Below are positions 16,005 through 24,169 of a stretch of 64,000 nt of DNA, one piece after another. A model generated the notes under the pieces. That model ran no database searches. It saw nothing but the letters and a program-made list of their open reading frames with translations, and was not told the DNA's origin. How positions within the stretch are numbered: position 1 is the first letter of the stretch; each line of letters opens with the position of its first letter. The DNA is from Flavobacteriales bacterium (GTDB taxonomy: Bacteria > Bacteroidota > Bacteroidia > Flavobacteriales_F > PHOS-HE28): positions 323,730-387,729 of the forward strand of contig JACJZJ010000005.1 of NCBI GenBank assembly GCA_020635675.1, read 5' to 3'. The position numbers were made by a program, and so were the translations under genes.

Positions 16005-17288
16005 TCAACGCCGCGCCACGCGTCGCTCGCCGAACACGCTCAGCGCGATGCATCCGCAAGTGAAAACGAGCAAGGGCAGCAGATAGGGCAACAGATCGGT
16101 CCAGGCACCTCCGCGCAGAAGCACCGCATTGAACGCTTCCATCGACCAATTGAGGGGGCTGAGGCGACCCAGGGCCTGCATCGCGTCGGGCATGATGTAC
16201 AGCGGGACCCATATCCCGCCGATCGCCGAAAGTATCACCACGGCGGTGGAACCGAGCACGGCGGACTGCTGCTGCGTTCGTGTGAACGATCCGATCAGGA
16301 TGCCAAAGGAGGTGGCCGCCAGACCGACCACCGCAGCTGCGACGAACAACAGCAGTACCATCGCGGGACCGGACAACCGGAGGGGCGCCAGACCGATCCA
16401 AGGCAGGGCGAAGCGCCCGACAAGGAGCAGCAACAGGGTCTGTGCCATGCATACGAACAAGTAGGCGGCCAGCCGCCCCAGGATCCGGTCCGTGGTGGTC
16501 CCTGGCATCGTGAGCAAGCGCGTCATGCAGCCCGAATCACGCTCCTTCACCATGTTCCCGGCCAGGAGGACCACACTGAAGAACATGGCGAAGATGGTCC
16601 ATGCGGGCACGTTGTGCTGGGTGGAATCCAGGGCGACCTTCTCCCCCGCGAGGTCCTTTGCTGCGAGTCGTTGTTCCACACCGATGAACGATCCCTGGAT
16701 CCGCGGAGCATCCACACTGTCCCCGGTCATCTCGCTCATTCGCCTCGCGAGGTCGGTGAGCAAACGCTGTGCGCTGAGCCCGGCCAGGACGCGCTCCAGT
16801 GCACCGGCGACCAGGGAGCGGAATGCCTGTTTCACCGTGGGGTCGATCACCAGGACCACGTTCGCGGTGTCAGGTCCCGCCCCTTCGCCGGTGGTCAGGT
16901 CGAAATAGGACGCGACCTGATGGGTGCTCCGGTCGGCCAACAGATCGCTGAGTCCGGCCGGTACGATCACACCGACCTGCTGTTCACCCCGCCGCACACG
17001 GTCGCGCAGGTCCGCATCGCTCAGGCCCGAACCCGTGCCATCGGTCACGATGAACGGACCGGCCTGCTCCAGGCCCTCGCGGATCCCTCTCCCGACGCCG
17101 CCGCCATCATGATCGAGCAGCAACACCTTCACCCGGTTCTCGGTGAAGTCCTTGAACGGGGCGTCCTGGACCACGGCCATGATGCAGACCAGGGCCACGG
17201 GCATGCCGAACAGCAGGGCCAGTCCCGCTCGGTCACGCAGCAACAGGAGCAATTCCTTCCGGATATGTGCCGTGACGCGTCGGATCAT
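16005..17288 (-). CDS. ABC transporter permease (ABC-2 type)
   Basis: A 427-residue ABC-2 permease. It has an N-terminal helix ('LALLFGMPVALVCIMAVVQD'), a periplasmic domain of about 200 residues, then five helices in the second half, including 'IFAMFFSVVLLAGNMVKERD' and the conserved 'LSPLNWSMEAFNAVLLRG'. ATG 17288 overlaps the stop of the ATPase gene as ATGA. In flexirubin loci a similar exporter moves the lipid precursor to the outer membrane; that role is inferred from position. Confidence 0.9.
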   Translation of the reverse strand: MIRRVTAHIRKELLLLLRDRAGLALLFGMPVALVCIMAVVQDAPFKDFTENRVKVLLLDHDGGGVGRGIREGLEQAGPFIVTDGTGSGLSDADLRDRVRRGEQQVGVIVPAGLSDLLADRSTHQVASYFDLTTGEGAGPDTANVVLVIDPTVKQAFRSLVAGALERVLAGLSAQRLLTDLARRMSEMTGDSVDAPRIQGSFIGVEQRLAAKDLAGEKVALDSTQHNVPAWTIFAMFFSVVLLAGNMVKERDSGCMTRLLTMPGTTTDRILGRLAAYLFVCMAQTLLLLLVGRFALPWIGLAPLRLSGPAMVLLLFVAAAVVGLAATSFGILIGSFTRTQQQSAVLGSTAVVILSAIGGIWVPLYIMPDAMQALGRLSPLNWSMEAFNAVLLRGGAWTDLLPYLLPLLVFTCGCIALSVFGERRVARR

Positions 17289-18034
17289 GCGGGGTCGTCG
17301 CGCAGCGCGCGACCGGTGATGCGCAGGAAGGTCTCCTCCAGCCGCTCCTGGCCCGAACGGGTCCGCATGTCCGCGATCTCGCCGGCCACCTGCCCGTGGT
17401 CGATGATCACCACGCGGGAACATAGACGTTCGGCCTCCTCCAGATGGTGTGAGGAATAAAGCACGGTAGTGCCGCGGGCGTTGATCGCCTGCAGCTCCTC
17501 CCAGATCGCGGTCCGCGACTGGACATCGATGCCGACGGTCGGTTCGTCCAGCACCAGCACGGCAGGGTCGTGCAAGAGGGCAGTGATGAGGTTGAGGCGT
17601 CGTTGCATGCCGCCGCTCCATTGACGCACGGGTTCATCGGCGCGGGTGGCCAGACCGGTCCTTTCCAGCAGTTCGGCGCTCCGCGCGGCCAACGTGGCCC
17701 TATCCAACCCTTGCAAGCGCCCGAAATAGGCCAGGTTCTCACGGGCGGTCAGGGTTCCGTAGAGTGCGATCTCCTGGGGCACGAACCCCATCGCCGACAA
17801 CGCCCGGCGGCGATCGGCATGCATGCCGGCTCCCCGGACCTCGACGGTCCCGGTGCTGGGCCGCAGCACGCCGGTAATGATGGATAGCAGGGTGGTCTTG
17901 CCCGCTCCGTTCGGCCCGAGCAACCCAAGGAACTCGCCCCGGCGCGCGTCGATATCCACTCCGCGGAGCGCCGAGGTGGCGCTGCCCCGGTAGCGCTTGG
18001 TCACTGCGCATACACGGATGTCGGAATGTGGCAT
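17285..18034 (-). CDS. ABC transporter ATP-binding protein
   Basis: A 249-residue ATPase. Walker A is 'GPNGAGKTT', the signature is 'WSGGMQRRLNL', Walker B is 'VLVLDEPTVGID', and the switch is in 'LYSSHHLEEAERL'. The spacing is normal for the CcmA-like group that pairs with ABC-2 permeases. ATG 18034 gives 'MPHSDIRVCAVTKRYRG', the usual start for the family; the longer open frame is antisense noise. It is coupled to the permease by ATGA. Confidence 0.93.
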   Translation of the reverse strand: MPHSDIRVCAVTKRYRGSATSALRGVDIDARRGEFLGLLGPNGAGKTTLLSIITGVLRPSTGTVEVRGAGMHADRRRALSAMGFVPQEIALYGTLTARENLAYFGRLQGLDRATLAARSAELLERTGLATRADEPVRQWSGGMQRRLNLITALLHDPAVLVLDEPTVGIDVQSRTAIWEELQAINARGTTVLYSSHHLEEAERLCSRVVIIDHGQVAGEIADMRTRSGQERLEETFLRITGRALRDDPA

Positions 18035-18039
18035 CGGGC

Positions 18040-19056
18040 TCACCGCGCGGCCTTTGCCAATTCCTTGAAGAAGCGCTGCTCCTCGCGGCCGATGGCGGTC
18101 AGCTTGTCCGCAAGTGAACCATAGGTGATGTGGCTCTCCGCGCGATCCTTGCACAGACGACCGGCCTCATAGGCGAAATCACGCCATTGGTCGCCGATGG
18201 CGGTCATGCGCAAGGCGAACCCCTTCAGCCCGGGTCGTTCCAAAAGCGCGGCCGACTCCTGCAGGAACGCCCCGAACATGAACCGGAAACCGGCGCCACC
18301 CGTGCCGATCTCCTCCTGCATGCGGATCAAGTTCCCCAATGCCAGCCGGGCCTTCTCCGGCCCCAGATCGCGTTCGTAGTGCCGCAATCGGGCGGCCAGG
18401 AAACCAATGCCCTTCGACCCGAACATGGGGAGGGGCGTCGTGGACATATCGCGCGCGGTGCGCCGCAGTCCTTTGGCCACCGCGTGTCGCATGTCGGCAT
18501 CGGCGGGCACCACCTCCGGATAGTACATGCGCCCGTTCGTGTTGGGCATGCCCTTGGCGAATCGGGCGCGCATCAACGCCGTGCGATGGATGCGGGTGGT
18601 GGCGTCCATCACCGGATCGCTCACCAGGTATTCGTCGCCTTCACGGCCGAACACCACGATGTTGTGCGCATTGAAGTGGAAGCGGAAGGCTTTGGGCAGA
18701 TAGGGCAGATAGAACACACTGGTGAGCATCCCCACGGGGAGGCCGCGGTCCAGGACACGGTCCAGTTCGGCCATGGCAGCAAGAGGATCACGGAACTTCA
18801 TGCGCTTCATGCGCACGCCGGTGTTGTTCGAGAAACGCTTGAAGATGTGCCCCGGAAGGATGCGGTAGCTGGTCACGGGCAGTCCGTTCACCTTCAGGAA
18901 GGGCATGTGGCTGTAAAAAAGCCCGGAGCCGATCCCGAGCGCCAGGGGCTCGGACACGTTCATGCCGTGGAAACGCATGAGGTTCGAGATCACGCCCGTC
19001 TCGCAATGCGCGGACTGTTGGTGATCGAACGGGATGGTGCGATCGGATACGCTCAT
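18040..19056 (-). CDS. BtrH N-terminal domain protein of a flexirubin-type locus
   Basis: A 338-residue protein. The N-terminal part carries 'DHQQSAHCETGVISNLMRFHG', given here in two overlapping sections: His-Gln-Gln-Ser-x-His-Cys and the following helix. Later comes 'FHFNAHNIVVFGREGDEYLV', which together form the papain-like BtrH fold with a Cys/His pair. The C-terminal half matches DUF4872. BtrH itself is an acyl-ACP:aminoglycoside acyltransferase, so an acyl transfer from an ACP is plausible. It overlaps the next upstream gene by ATGA (19053-19056). Confidence 0.85.
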   Translation of the reverse strand: MSVSDRTIPFDHQQSAHCETGVISNLMRFHGMNVSEPLALGIGSGLFYSHMPFLKVNGLPVTSYRILPGHIFKRFSNNTGVRMKRMKFRDPLAAMAELDRVLDRGLPVGMLTSVFYLPYLPKAFRFHFNAHNIVVFGREGDEYLVSDPVMDATTRIHRTALMRARFAKGMPNTNGRMYYPEVVPADADMRHAVAKGLRRTARDMSTTPLPMFGSKGIGFLAARLRHYERDLGPEKARLALGNLIRMQEEIGTGGAGFRFMFGAFLQESAALLERPGLKGFALRMTAIGDQWRDFAYEAGRLCKDRAESHITYGSLADKLTAIGREEQRFFKELAKAAR

Positions 19057-19454
19057 TCCGGCACACGCTTCAGCTGGTCCACGGTCACCTGCAGCACCTC
19101 GGCATAGCGTTGCAGGGTGTGGGCATCGAGCCGTTCGAAATCCGCGGGACGGAGGTGCTTACGAACTCGGCGCGCACCGATGCCCATGTGCTGAGCCAGC
19201 AGGGCGGGGTCCATCATGTTCCTCTCCATGTGGTAGGAAAGGGAACTCGCCCTGCCCGCACGCACTTCGGCCAACGCCACCTCCACGCGTTCATTGATCA
19301 CGTCCCAGGCCTGCTCCAGCGCCACGTTCTCCGGTTCCCATCCCACGCTGGGTACCTTGACGTATTCGCCCTTTTCGTTCAGGGCATATTTCACGACCTT
19401 GAATTTGCCCTCCAGCAGGTTGGCATCATCCTGGGGCACTTCCTCCTTTTTCAT
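19053..19454 (-). CDS. Conserved flexirubin-locus protein with a Cro/C1-like C terminus
   Basis: A 133-residue protein. The first half has 'KYALNEKGEYVKVPSVGWEP' and a long charged helix. The second half, 'MDPALLAQHMGIGARRVRKH' then 'DAHTLQRYAEVLQVTVDQLK', has the spacing of a Cro/C1-type helix-turn-helix, including the 'L-x-x-Y-A-x-x-L-x-V-x-x-x-x-L' end. Similar proteins, which I recall from Bacteroidota flexirubin clusters, sit between the DarB and BtrH genes. It may be a regulator or an adaptor; the HTH reading is my inference. Coupled to the BtrH-like gene by ATGA. Confidence 0.65.
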   Translation of the reverse strand: MKKEEVPQDDANLLEGKFKVVKYALNEKGEYVKVPSVGWEPENVALEQAWDVINERVEVALAEVRAGRASSLSYHMERNMMDPALLAQHMGIGARRVRKHLRPADFERLDAHTLQRYAEVLQVTVDQLKRVPE

Positions 19455-19559
19455 GGGCGTTCCGTGGACGCTACCGGGAACACCGCTCGAAGCCGTGGCC
19501 GGTAATGAGCAGGCAAAAATAGCCCATCCCCGATGATGGAACGGCCCGGGGGGCGATCG

Positions 19560-20690
19560 CTACACCGCGGTCATCAGTGCGTACGTGTAGGAGAATCGGG
19601 CGCTTTCGGGCACCATCAGCAGCACCTTCATGCCCTTCTCCAGTCGACCGGAGGCCATGAGGTCGTGCAACATCAGATAGATGGACGCTGAACCGACGTT
19701 GCCCACGTCCACCAGATTGATGAACCACTTCTCCAGCGGGATCTCGATGCCCCGCTGTTCGAGCTCCTGGAACACCCTGTCGCGGAAGAAGAACGACGAG
19801 AGGTGCGGCAGGAAGAAATCGACCGAGGAGACATCGAGCGCCTTGGTGCGGAGGACCTCCTCCAGCATCCGGCCACCGTATTGGACGATGTTCCCCCCGA
19901 GCAGTTTCACGTCCTGCTTCATGCTGAAGACGGACTTGCCCGCGAGTTCCTCCGCGGCGAAGGTCTTCCAACCGTGGAACCCACCGTCCTGGTCCTTGTC
20001 ACCGCCTGAATACATGCACACGCCAAGCTCATTGGCATAACTGCGCCCCACGATCCATTCGATCCGAAGGCTCAAAGGGTCGCGTGGCTGCGCCTCAAGG
20101 AGGGCGGCTGCGGCACCATCGCTGAGCATCCACCGCAGGAACTCCTTTTCGAAACCGATGATCGGGTCGGCCTCCAACTGGCGGATGCGCTCGGTCTCGT
20201 GTTCGAAATTGCGCGCCATCATCATGGGCGACACCAATTCGGAGCCGGTGGTGACGGCATTGCGCGAATCCCCGGAACGCACGCTGAGGTAGCCGTATTT
20301 CATCGCGTGCATTCCCGAACAGCAGGCCCCCGCAGGTGAAATGATCTCCATGGGCATCGGCAGCAGACCATGCACCTGCGCCGCATGTGACGGCAGGAAC
20401 TGGTCCGGTGACGAGGTGCCGCAGGCCAGCACCTCCATGTCCTTCAATTCCACGCCATCGCCGACAAGCCGCTGAACAGCCTCCGCCACGAGTTGTGCGT
20501 TCGTGTGCGTGATCCGACCTTCCTTGTCCAGCGCGTAATAGCGTTGGCGGATGCCGTTGTTACGCAACACGATGCCCCGCGCACGGGAGGGCCTCCCGTC
20601 GATCATGCCCAGATAATCGACCATCTCGTCGTTCGAGATGACGGTATTGGGCAGGAAGGCGGATACCCTGGTGATGTAGACCTCTTGCAA
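19560..20690 (-). CDS. darB: StlD/DarB family beta-ketosynthase
   Basis: A 376-residue KAS III-like enzyme. It is recognised from its start 'MQEVYITRVSAFLPNTVISN', the 'RNNGIRQRYYALDKEG' segment, the active-site 'GACCSGMHAMKYG' (Cys124 in C-S-G), 'SSVDFFLPHLSSFFFRD' (His296) and 'DVGNVGSASIYLM' (Asn331). In the DarB/StlD family the enzyme joins two beta-keto acyl units to give a cyclohexanedione, the precursor of the dialkylresorcinol head of flexirubins. It has its own promoter (20725-20755). Confidence 0.93.
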   Translation of the reverse strand: MQEVYITRVSAFLPNTVISNDEMVDYLGMIDGRPSRARGIVLRNNGIRQRYYALDKEGRITHTNAQLVAEAVQRLVGDGVELKDMEVLACGTSSPDQFLPSHAAQVHGLLPMPMEIISPAGACCSGMHAMKYGYLSVRSGDSRNAVTTGSELVSPMMMARNFEHETERIRQLEADPIIGFEKEFLRWMLSDGAAAALLEAQPRDPLSLRIEWIVGRSYANELGVCMYSGGDKDQDGGFHGWKTFAAEELAGKSVFSMKQDVKLLGGNIVQYGGRMLEEVLRTKALDVSSVDFFLPHLSSFFFRDRVFQELEQRGIEIPLEKWFINLVDVGNVGSASIYLMLHDLMASGRLEKGMKVLLMVPESARFSYTYALMTAV

Positions 20691-20724
20691 TGTCGTCGAA
20701 ATAGTCCCCCCGAGTTCGGACCGG

Positions 20725-20755
20725 CAAAAGTAGACCGATGACCCCTTTCAACAAA
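20725..20755 (-). promoter_or_regulatory. Bacteroidota-type promoter of darB
   Basis: On the minus strand TTTG (20752-20755) is followed after exactly 19 bases by TACTTTTG (20725-20732), a full match to the -33 TTTG / -7 TAnnTTTG consensus. The start codon is 34 bases farther on, leaving a normal leader. It separates darB and the genes below it from darA above. Confidence 0.7.
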
Positions 20756-20797
20756 GATCGCGCCTGTGATGTTCGGCCATGGCGGCCCGGGCCGGCT

Positions 20798-21697
20798 TCA
20801 ATAGGTGGTGATCCTGCGGATCTCGGCCTCAATGGCACCACGCCGCACCAAGGAGAGGATCCGCGTGGACAAGGCGGTGATCGGCGATAGGATGAACGCA
20901 CCGATGGGAAGCAGGCGGGACAGGAGCGCCACGCGCCGGCGTCGGCTCCGGGGATCGCGGTCCGCCCGGGCCAGGATGAACCGGCGGTATTTGCCGAACA
21001 GCAGTGTGGCCCGCTTCTCAAGGACCAACAGTGCGGGCTTGACGCGCATCGCGCCGGCATCCATCAGGTCGCGACCCACATCACCGCCCTCTTCCATCCA
21101 CCGGGCCACCACCTCACCGAAACGGGACGCTTCCCGCATTTCCTTCGGTCGAATGCCCGCGGCCGGAAAGAACAGGAAGGGATCCTTCCGTCCCCGGAAC
21201 ATCCATCGGACGATGGTGATGATGCTCACGAGGTTCGGGCTGCGGTCCTCCACCGCGATGTTGCCGACCATCCTGCCGCCCAATGCCTCCACCTTCCTGC
21301 GCACGTGTTCCTGCGCAAGCACCCACATGTTCCGCGCGCCGATCACGGTAAGGACCGGCCGGTCCTTCAGGTAGGCCCCGGCCAGTGGATGTTCCAGGAA
21401 GGAATTGAAGGGGATGGACGGGTTGAGGAACCAGATGGTATAGCCCAGCACCACAAGATCGTACGGGCCAGCGGAAGGGACATCGAACGGTGCAAGTCCC
21501 TCGGGTACGCGACCGACCGATCCCGGGAACGCATCGAAGAAGGACATGCGGCTCCAGGGGAACGGGAAGGGCACCTTCGGGCGCAGCACAAGGTGATCGA
21601 CCCGGTACCCCCGGGTCTCCCAGGGCGTAGCAATGGAGCCCAGCAATCCGGTGAGCTGTCCGGTCTGCGAATAGTGGATGATGAGGATACGCTTCAT
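20798..21697 (-). CDS. darA: DarA-like dialkylresorcinol condensing enzyme
   Basis: A 299-residue protein with a flavodoxin-like start, 'MKRILIIHYSQTGQLTGLLG', then 'LRPKVPFPFPWSRMSFFDAF', 'YTIWFLNPSIPFNSFLEHPL' and 'TVIGARNMWVLAQEHVRRKV', all typical of DarA. In the family DarA aromatises or finishes the DarB product to the dialkylresorcinol. ATG 21697 is the family start; the frame before it is not conserved. It overlaps the stop of the glycosyltransferase gene upstream by ATGA, so it is expressed with the polysaccharide genes. Confidence 0.88.
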   Translation of the reverse strand: MKRILIIHYSQTGQLTGLLGSIATPWETRGYRVDHLVLRPKVPFPFPWSRMSFFDAFPGSVGRVPEGLAPFDVPSAGPYDLVVLGYTIWFLNPSIPFNSFLEHPLAGAYLKDRPVLTVIGARNMWVLAQEHVRRKVEALGGRMVGNIAVEDRSPNLVSIITIVRWMFRGRKDPFLFFPAAGIRPKEMREASRFGEVVARWMEEGGDVGRDLMDAGAMRVKPALLVLEKRATLLFGKYRRFILARADRDPRSRRRRVALLSRLLPIGAFILSPITALSTRILSLVRRGAIEAEIRRITTY

Positions 21698-22458
21698 ACC
21701 TGACGGGAAATGGCCTTCAGCTGGAGCAATTTGCGCATCGGTTTCCAGAACATGATCATCGGGGACACCTTTTCGCCGTTCATTCGCCACGCCGAATAGA
21801 CCTCGCGATTCGCCCGCCAGATGTGCGCAAGGGACCGGTTCGATGCGCCGCCCAGTCGGAAGCGGACCACGGGAATGGGCTCATAGTGGGCACGCACACG
21901 GTTCTTGAACAGGAAACGGAAGAGCAGTTCGTAGTCGGCAGCCACCTTGAGCCGCAGGTCGAACCCGCCCAGCGCCTGATACACGCTCCGGCGGATGTAG
22001 GTACCCAGGTGCGGCGGCATCCAGCCGGTCCGGAACCGGTCGCGGTCGTAGTCCCCACCCTTCCAATACCGCTTCACACGGCCGATATCATCCGGGTCCA
22101 CCATGTAGGCATCGCCATAGATCAGCTCGTCATCACTTGCGGCGAAGGCCTTGTCGAGCCGCGCGACCACGTCGGGTGCGGCCAGCATGTCGCCGGCGTT
22201 CACGAAACCGACCACATCGCCCGTGGCCAGTGCGAGTCCTTTGTTCATGGCGTCATACACACCCGAGTCGGGCTCGCTGATCATACGGGTGGTCCGGGCG
22301 CGGTACCGATCGAGGACACGCCTCGTTGCTTCGTCCGGGCTTGCCCCATCCACCACGATATGCTCGATATCCGGATGGGTCTGTCCAAGAACGCTCTCGA
22401 TGGTCTCGGCCAATTGCTCTCCGGCCGCATAGCACACCGTGATCAGGCTGAACCTCAT
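21694..22458 (-). CDS. Glycosyltransferase family 2
   Basis: A 254-residue GT-A enzyme of the WcaA/PgaC-like group. Motifs are 'LITVCYAAGEQLAETIESVL', 'HIVVDGASPDE', 'EPDSGVYDAMNKGLALATGD' and the DxD-like 'GDAYMVDPD', followed by 'AADYELLFRFL'. It uses a nucleotide sugar, probably adding one sugar to a growing repeat unit. It overlaps the neighbours by ATGA on both sides (22455-22458 and 21694-21697). Confidence 0.92.
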   Translation of the reverse strand: MRFSLITVCYAAGEQLAETIESVLGQTHPDIEHIVVDGASPDEATRRVLDRYRARTTRMISEPDSGVYDAMNKGLALATGDVVGFVNAGDMLAAPDVVARLDKAFAASDDELIYGDAYMVDPDDIGRVKRYWKGGDYDRDRFRTGWMPPHLGTYIRRSVYQALGGFDLRLKVAADYELLFRFLFKNRVRAHYEPIPVVRFRLGGASNRSLAHIWRANREVYSAWRMNGEKVSPMIMFWKPMRKLLQLKAISRQV

Positions 22459-23030
22459 GCACCTTTGGGTTCGATCGACCGCTCGCGTACGGGTTGCGCG
22501 GGGTTGCCCTGGTAGATGGTGTACGGCTCAAGGTCCTTCGTGGCGACGCTTCCCGCGGCGAGTACCGCATGGCTCCTCAGCGTGACCCCCAGTGTGACGA
22601 TCGCACCTGCACCGACCCAGCTGCCCTCCTCCAGTACCACCGGCCTGTGGAGTGTGGGATAGTCGATCTTCTTGTAGTCGTGACTGCCCTGAACGATCAT
22701 CGCGCCCTGACTGATCACCACATTGTCGTGGATCGTGAGCAGGTCGATATTGTCCAACCAGGCCCGTTGGCCGATCCACACGTGATCACCGATGGCCAGC
22801 TTCCAGGGGAATTTGATGTTAACCCCGGGATGGATGACCACCCCACGACCCACCCTTGCTCCGAACAGCCGCAACAGTGACGGCTTCGGGCGTCGGAACG
22901 GGAACAGCGGATTGATGAAGAGCAGGGCATTGGTGAAGTACCAGAGCACACGTTTCACCGGGCCGGCTCCGATCGCGTACCACGAGTTGTCGAACCGGCT
23001 GAGGTCGACACGGGGGCGTTCATTGGTCAT
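22455..23030 (-). CDS. wcaF: WcaF-type exopolysaccharide acetyltransferase
   Basis: A 191-residue left-handed beta-helix acetyltransferase. The family start 'VDLSRFDNSWYAIGAGPVKR' and 'WYFTNALLFINPLFP' are diagnostic of WcaF, followed by hexapeptide turns ('VVIHPGVNIKFPWKLAIGDH', 'VWIGQRAWLDNID', 'GSWVGAGAIVTLGVTL') and 'YQGNPAQPVRER'. It transfers acetyl groups to sugars of colanic-acid-like polysaccharides. Coupled by ATGA with the genes before and after. Confidence 0.93.
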   Translation of the reverse strand: MTNERPRVDLSRFDNSWYAIGAGPVKRVLWYFTNALLFINPLFPFRRPKPSLLRLFGARVGRGVVIHPGVNIKFPWKLAIGDHVWIGQRAWLDNIDLLTIHDNVVISQGAMIVQGSHDYKKIDYPTLHRPVVLEEGSWVGAGAIVTLGVTLRSHAVLAAGSVATKDLEPYTIYQGNPAQPVRERSIEPKGA

Positions 23031-24169
23031 GGCAGGAACGTTCGATAGGCGCGATCCACCGCCTGGGGATCGCTCAAATATCGTCCGCTCAGCGCGGTGG
23101 CACCCTCCACCAGGCGATCATAGGCCTCCTGATCCATGTCCACCAGGCGTTGCAGGAACGCCGTGAACCGTTCCGGTCGTTCCAAGGGCAGGTCCGCTCC
23201 CGCGTGCGCGTCTTCCAGCTCGCGCCAGGGGGTCCGGTCGCTGATCACCAGGGGAACACCGGCGGTAAGCGCCTCGAGCATGGTGTGACCGAAGTTCTCG
23301 CCCGCGCTGGGCATCAGCAGCGCATGGTAGCGGTCCAGAAGGTCCGGCACGGCGGTCGGTTCCACGGGGCCATGGTGGCGGACGGTGACCCCGGCCGGCA
23401 GGGCCTCGATCGCCTCCCTGCAGCGCTGCCAATAGCCTTGATCGTACACCGGACCGTATAGGTCGAAGGTCACGTCGCCCTTCAAGCCGTTGAGGACCTG
23501 GATCGCCAGGAGCGTGTTCTTTTCCACGGCGACCCGAGCGATGCTCACCAGGTGCAACCGACCCGGCGTCTTGCCCCGCCCGGCGGTCCCCGGAGCGGAC
23601 ACCTTTCGCGGCAGGTTGGGCACGCATACCACCTCCGCCTGCCTGCCGAACCAATGGCGAACGTCCTCGACCTCCTCCGCGTTGGTGGCCTGGAAACGCA
23701 CGCCGCGAAAAAGACCCAGGGCGCGCATCATGGAAATAAAGATGCGCTTCTTCAAGCGGCCGTGGCGCATCGCGCCCTTCGCGAGCATGCCGCGCACCGC
23801 AACGATGCGGAGGGTATCGGAGCGACGGGTGGACCAGAGCGGGACCACCGTGGACCAGAATGAATAGAGCCCATTGATGTAGATGGCGTCCGGACCTTGT
23901 TCACGCAACAGACGACGCCAGGTGGCCAGTGTCCTTCCCTGCTTCGATGCATACCACACCTGCTCGCCTCCGTGCAATGGGGTCCAGAGGTCCGGGCGAA
24001 TGTCCGGATAGGGCCGTTCCTCGGTGTAGTCGGTGTCGCTGGTGACGATGAGGAACTGCAACTCCTGCCGCAGGTGGTCCACCAGGTTGGCCAGACTACG
24101 CACGGGCCCCCCCGCCCGGTAGCCCGGCAGATACCAATCGATGAACACGAGCACCTTTGGATGGTTCAT
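23027..24169 (-). CDS. Glycosyltransferase family 4
   Basis: A 380-residue GT-B enzyme. The N-terminal domain has 'VFIDWYLPGYRAGGPVRSLA', the linker 'LVSIARVAVEKNTLLAIQVL' starts the nucleotide-sugar domain, and the C-terminal EX7E-type segment is 'MPSAGENFGHTMLEALTAG'. ATG 24169 is the natural start ('MNHPKVLVF'). It belongs to the ATGA-coupled run of polysaccharide genes. Confidence 0.92.
   Translation of the reverse strand: MNHPKVLVFIDWYLPGYRAGGPVRSLANLVDHLRQELQFLIVTSDTDYTEERPYPDIRPDLWTPLHGGEQVWYASKQGRTLATWRRLLREQGPDAIYINGLYSFWSTVVPLWSTRRSDTLRIVAVRGMLAKGAMRHGRLKKRIFISMMRALGLFRGVRFQATNAEEVEDVRHWFGRQAEVVCVPNLPRKVSAPGTAGRGKTPGRLHLVSIARVAVEKNTLLAIQVLNGLKGDVTFDLYGPVYDQGYWQRCREAIEALPAGVTVRHHGPVEPTAVPDLLDRYHALLMPSAGENFGHTMLEALTAGVPLVISDRTPWRELEDAHAGADLPLERPERFTAFLQRLVDMDQEAYDRLVEGATALSGRYLSDPQAVDRAYRTFLP

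Noticed and set aside
15117..17459. 780-residue plus-strand ORF opposite the ketosynthase and ABC permease genes
   Set aside because: It spans two well-supported minus-strand genes and has the Arg/Gly/His-rich composition expected of high-GC antisense frames.
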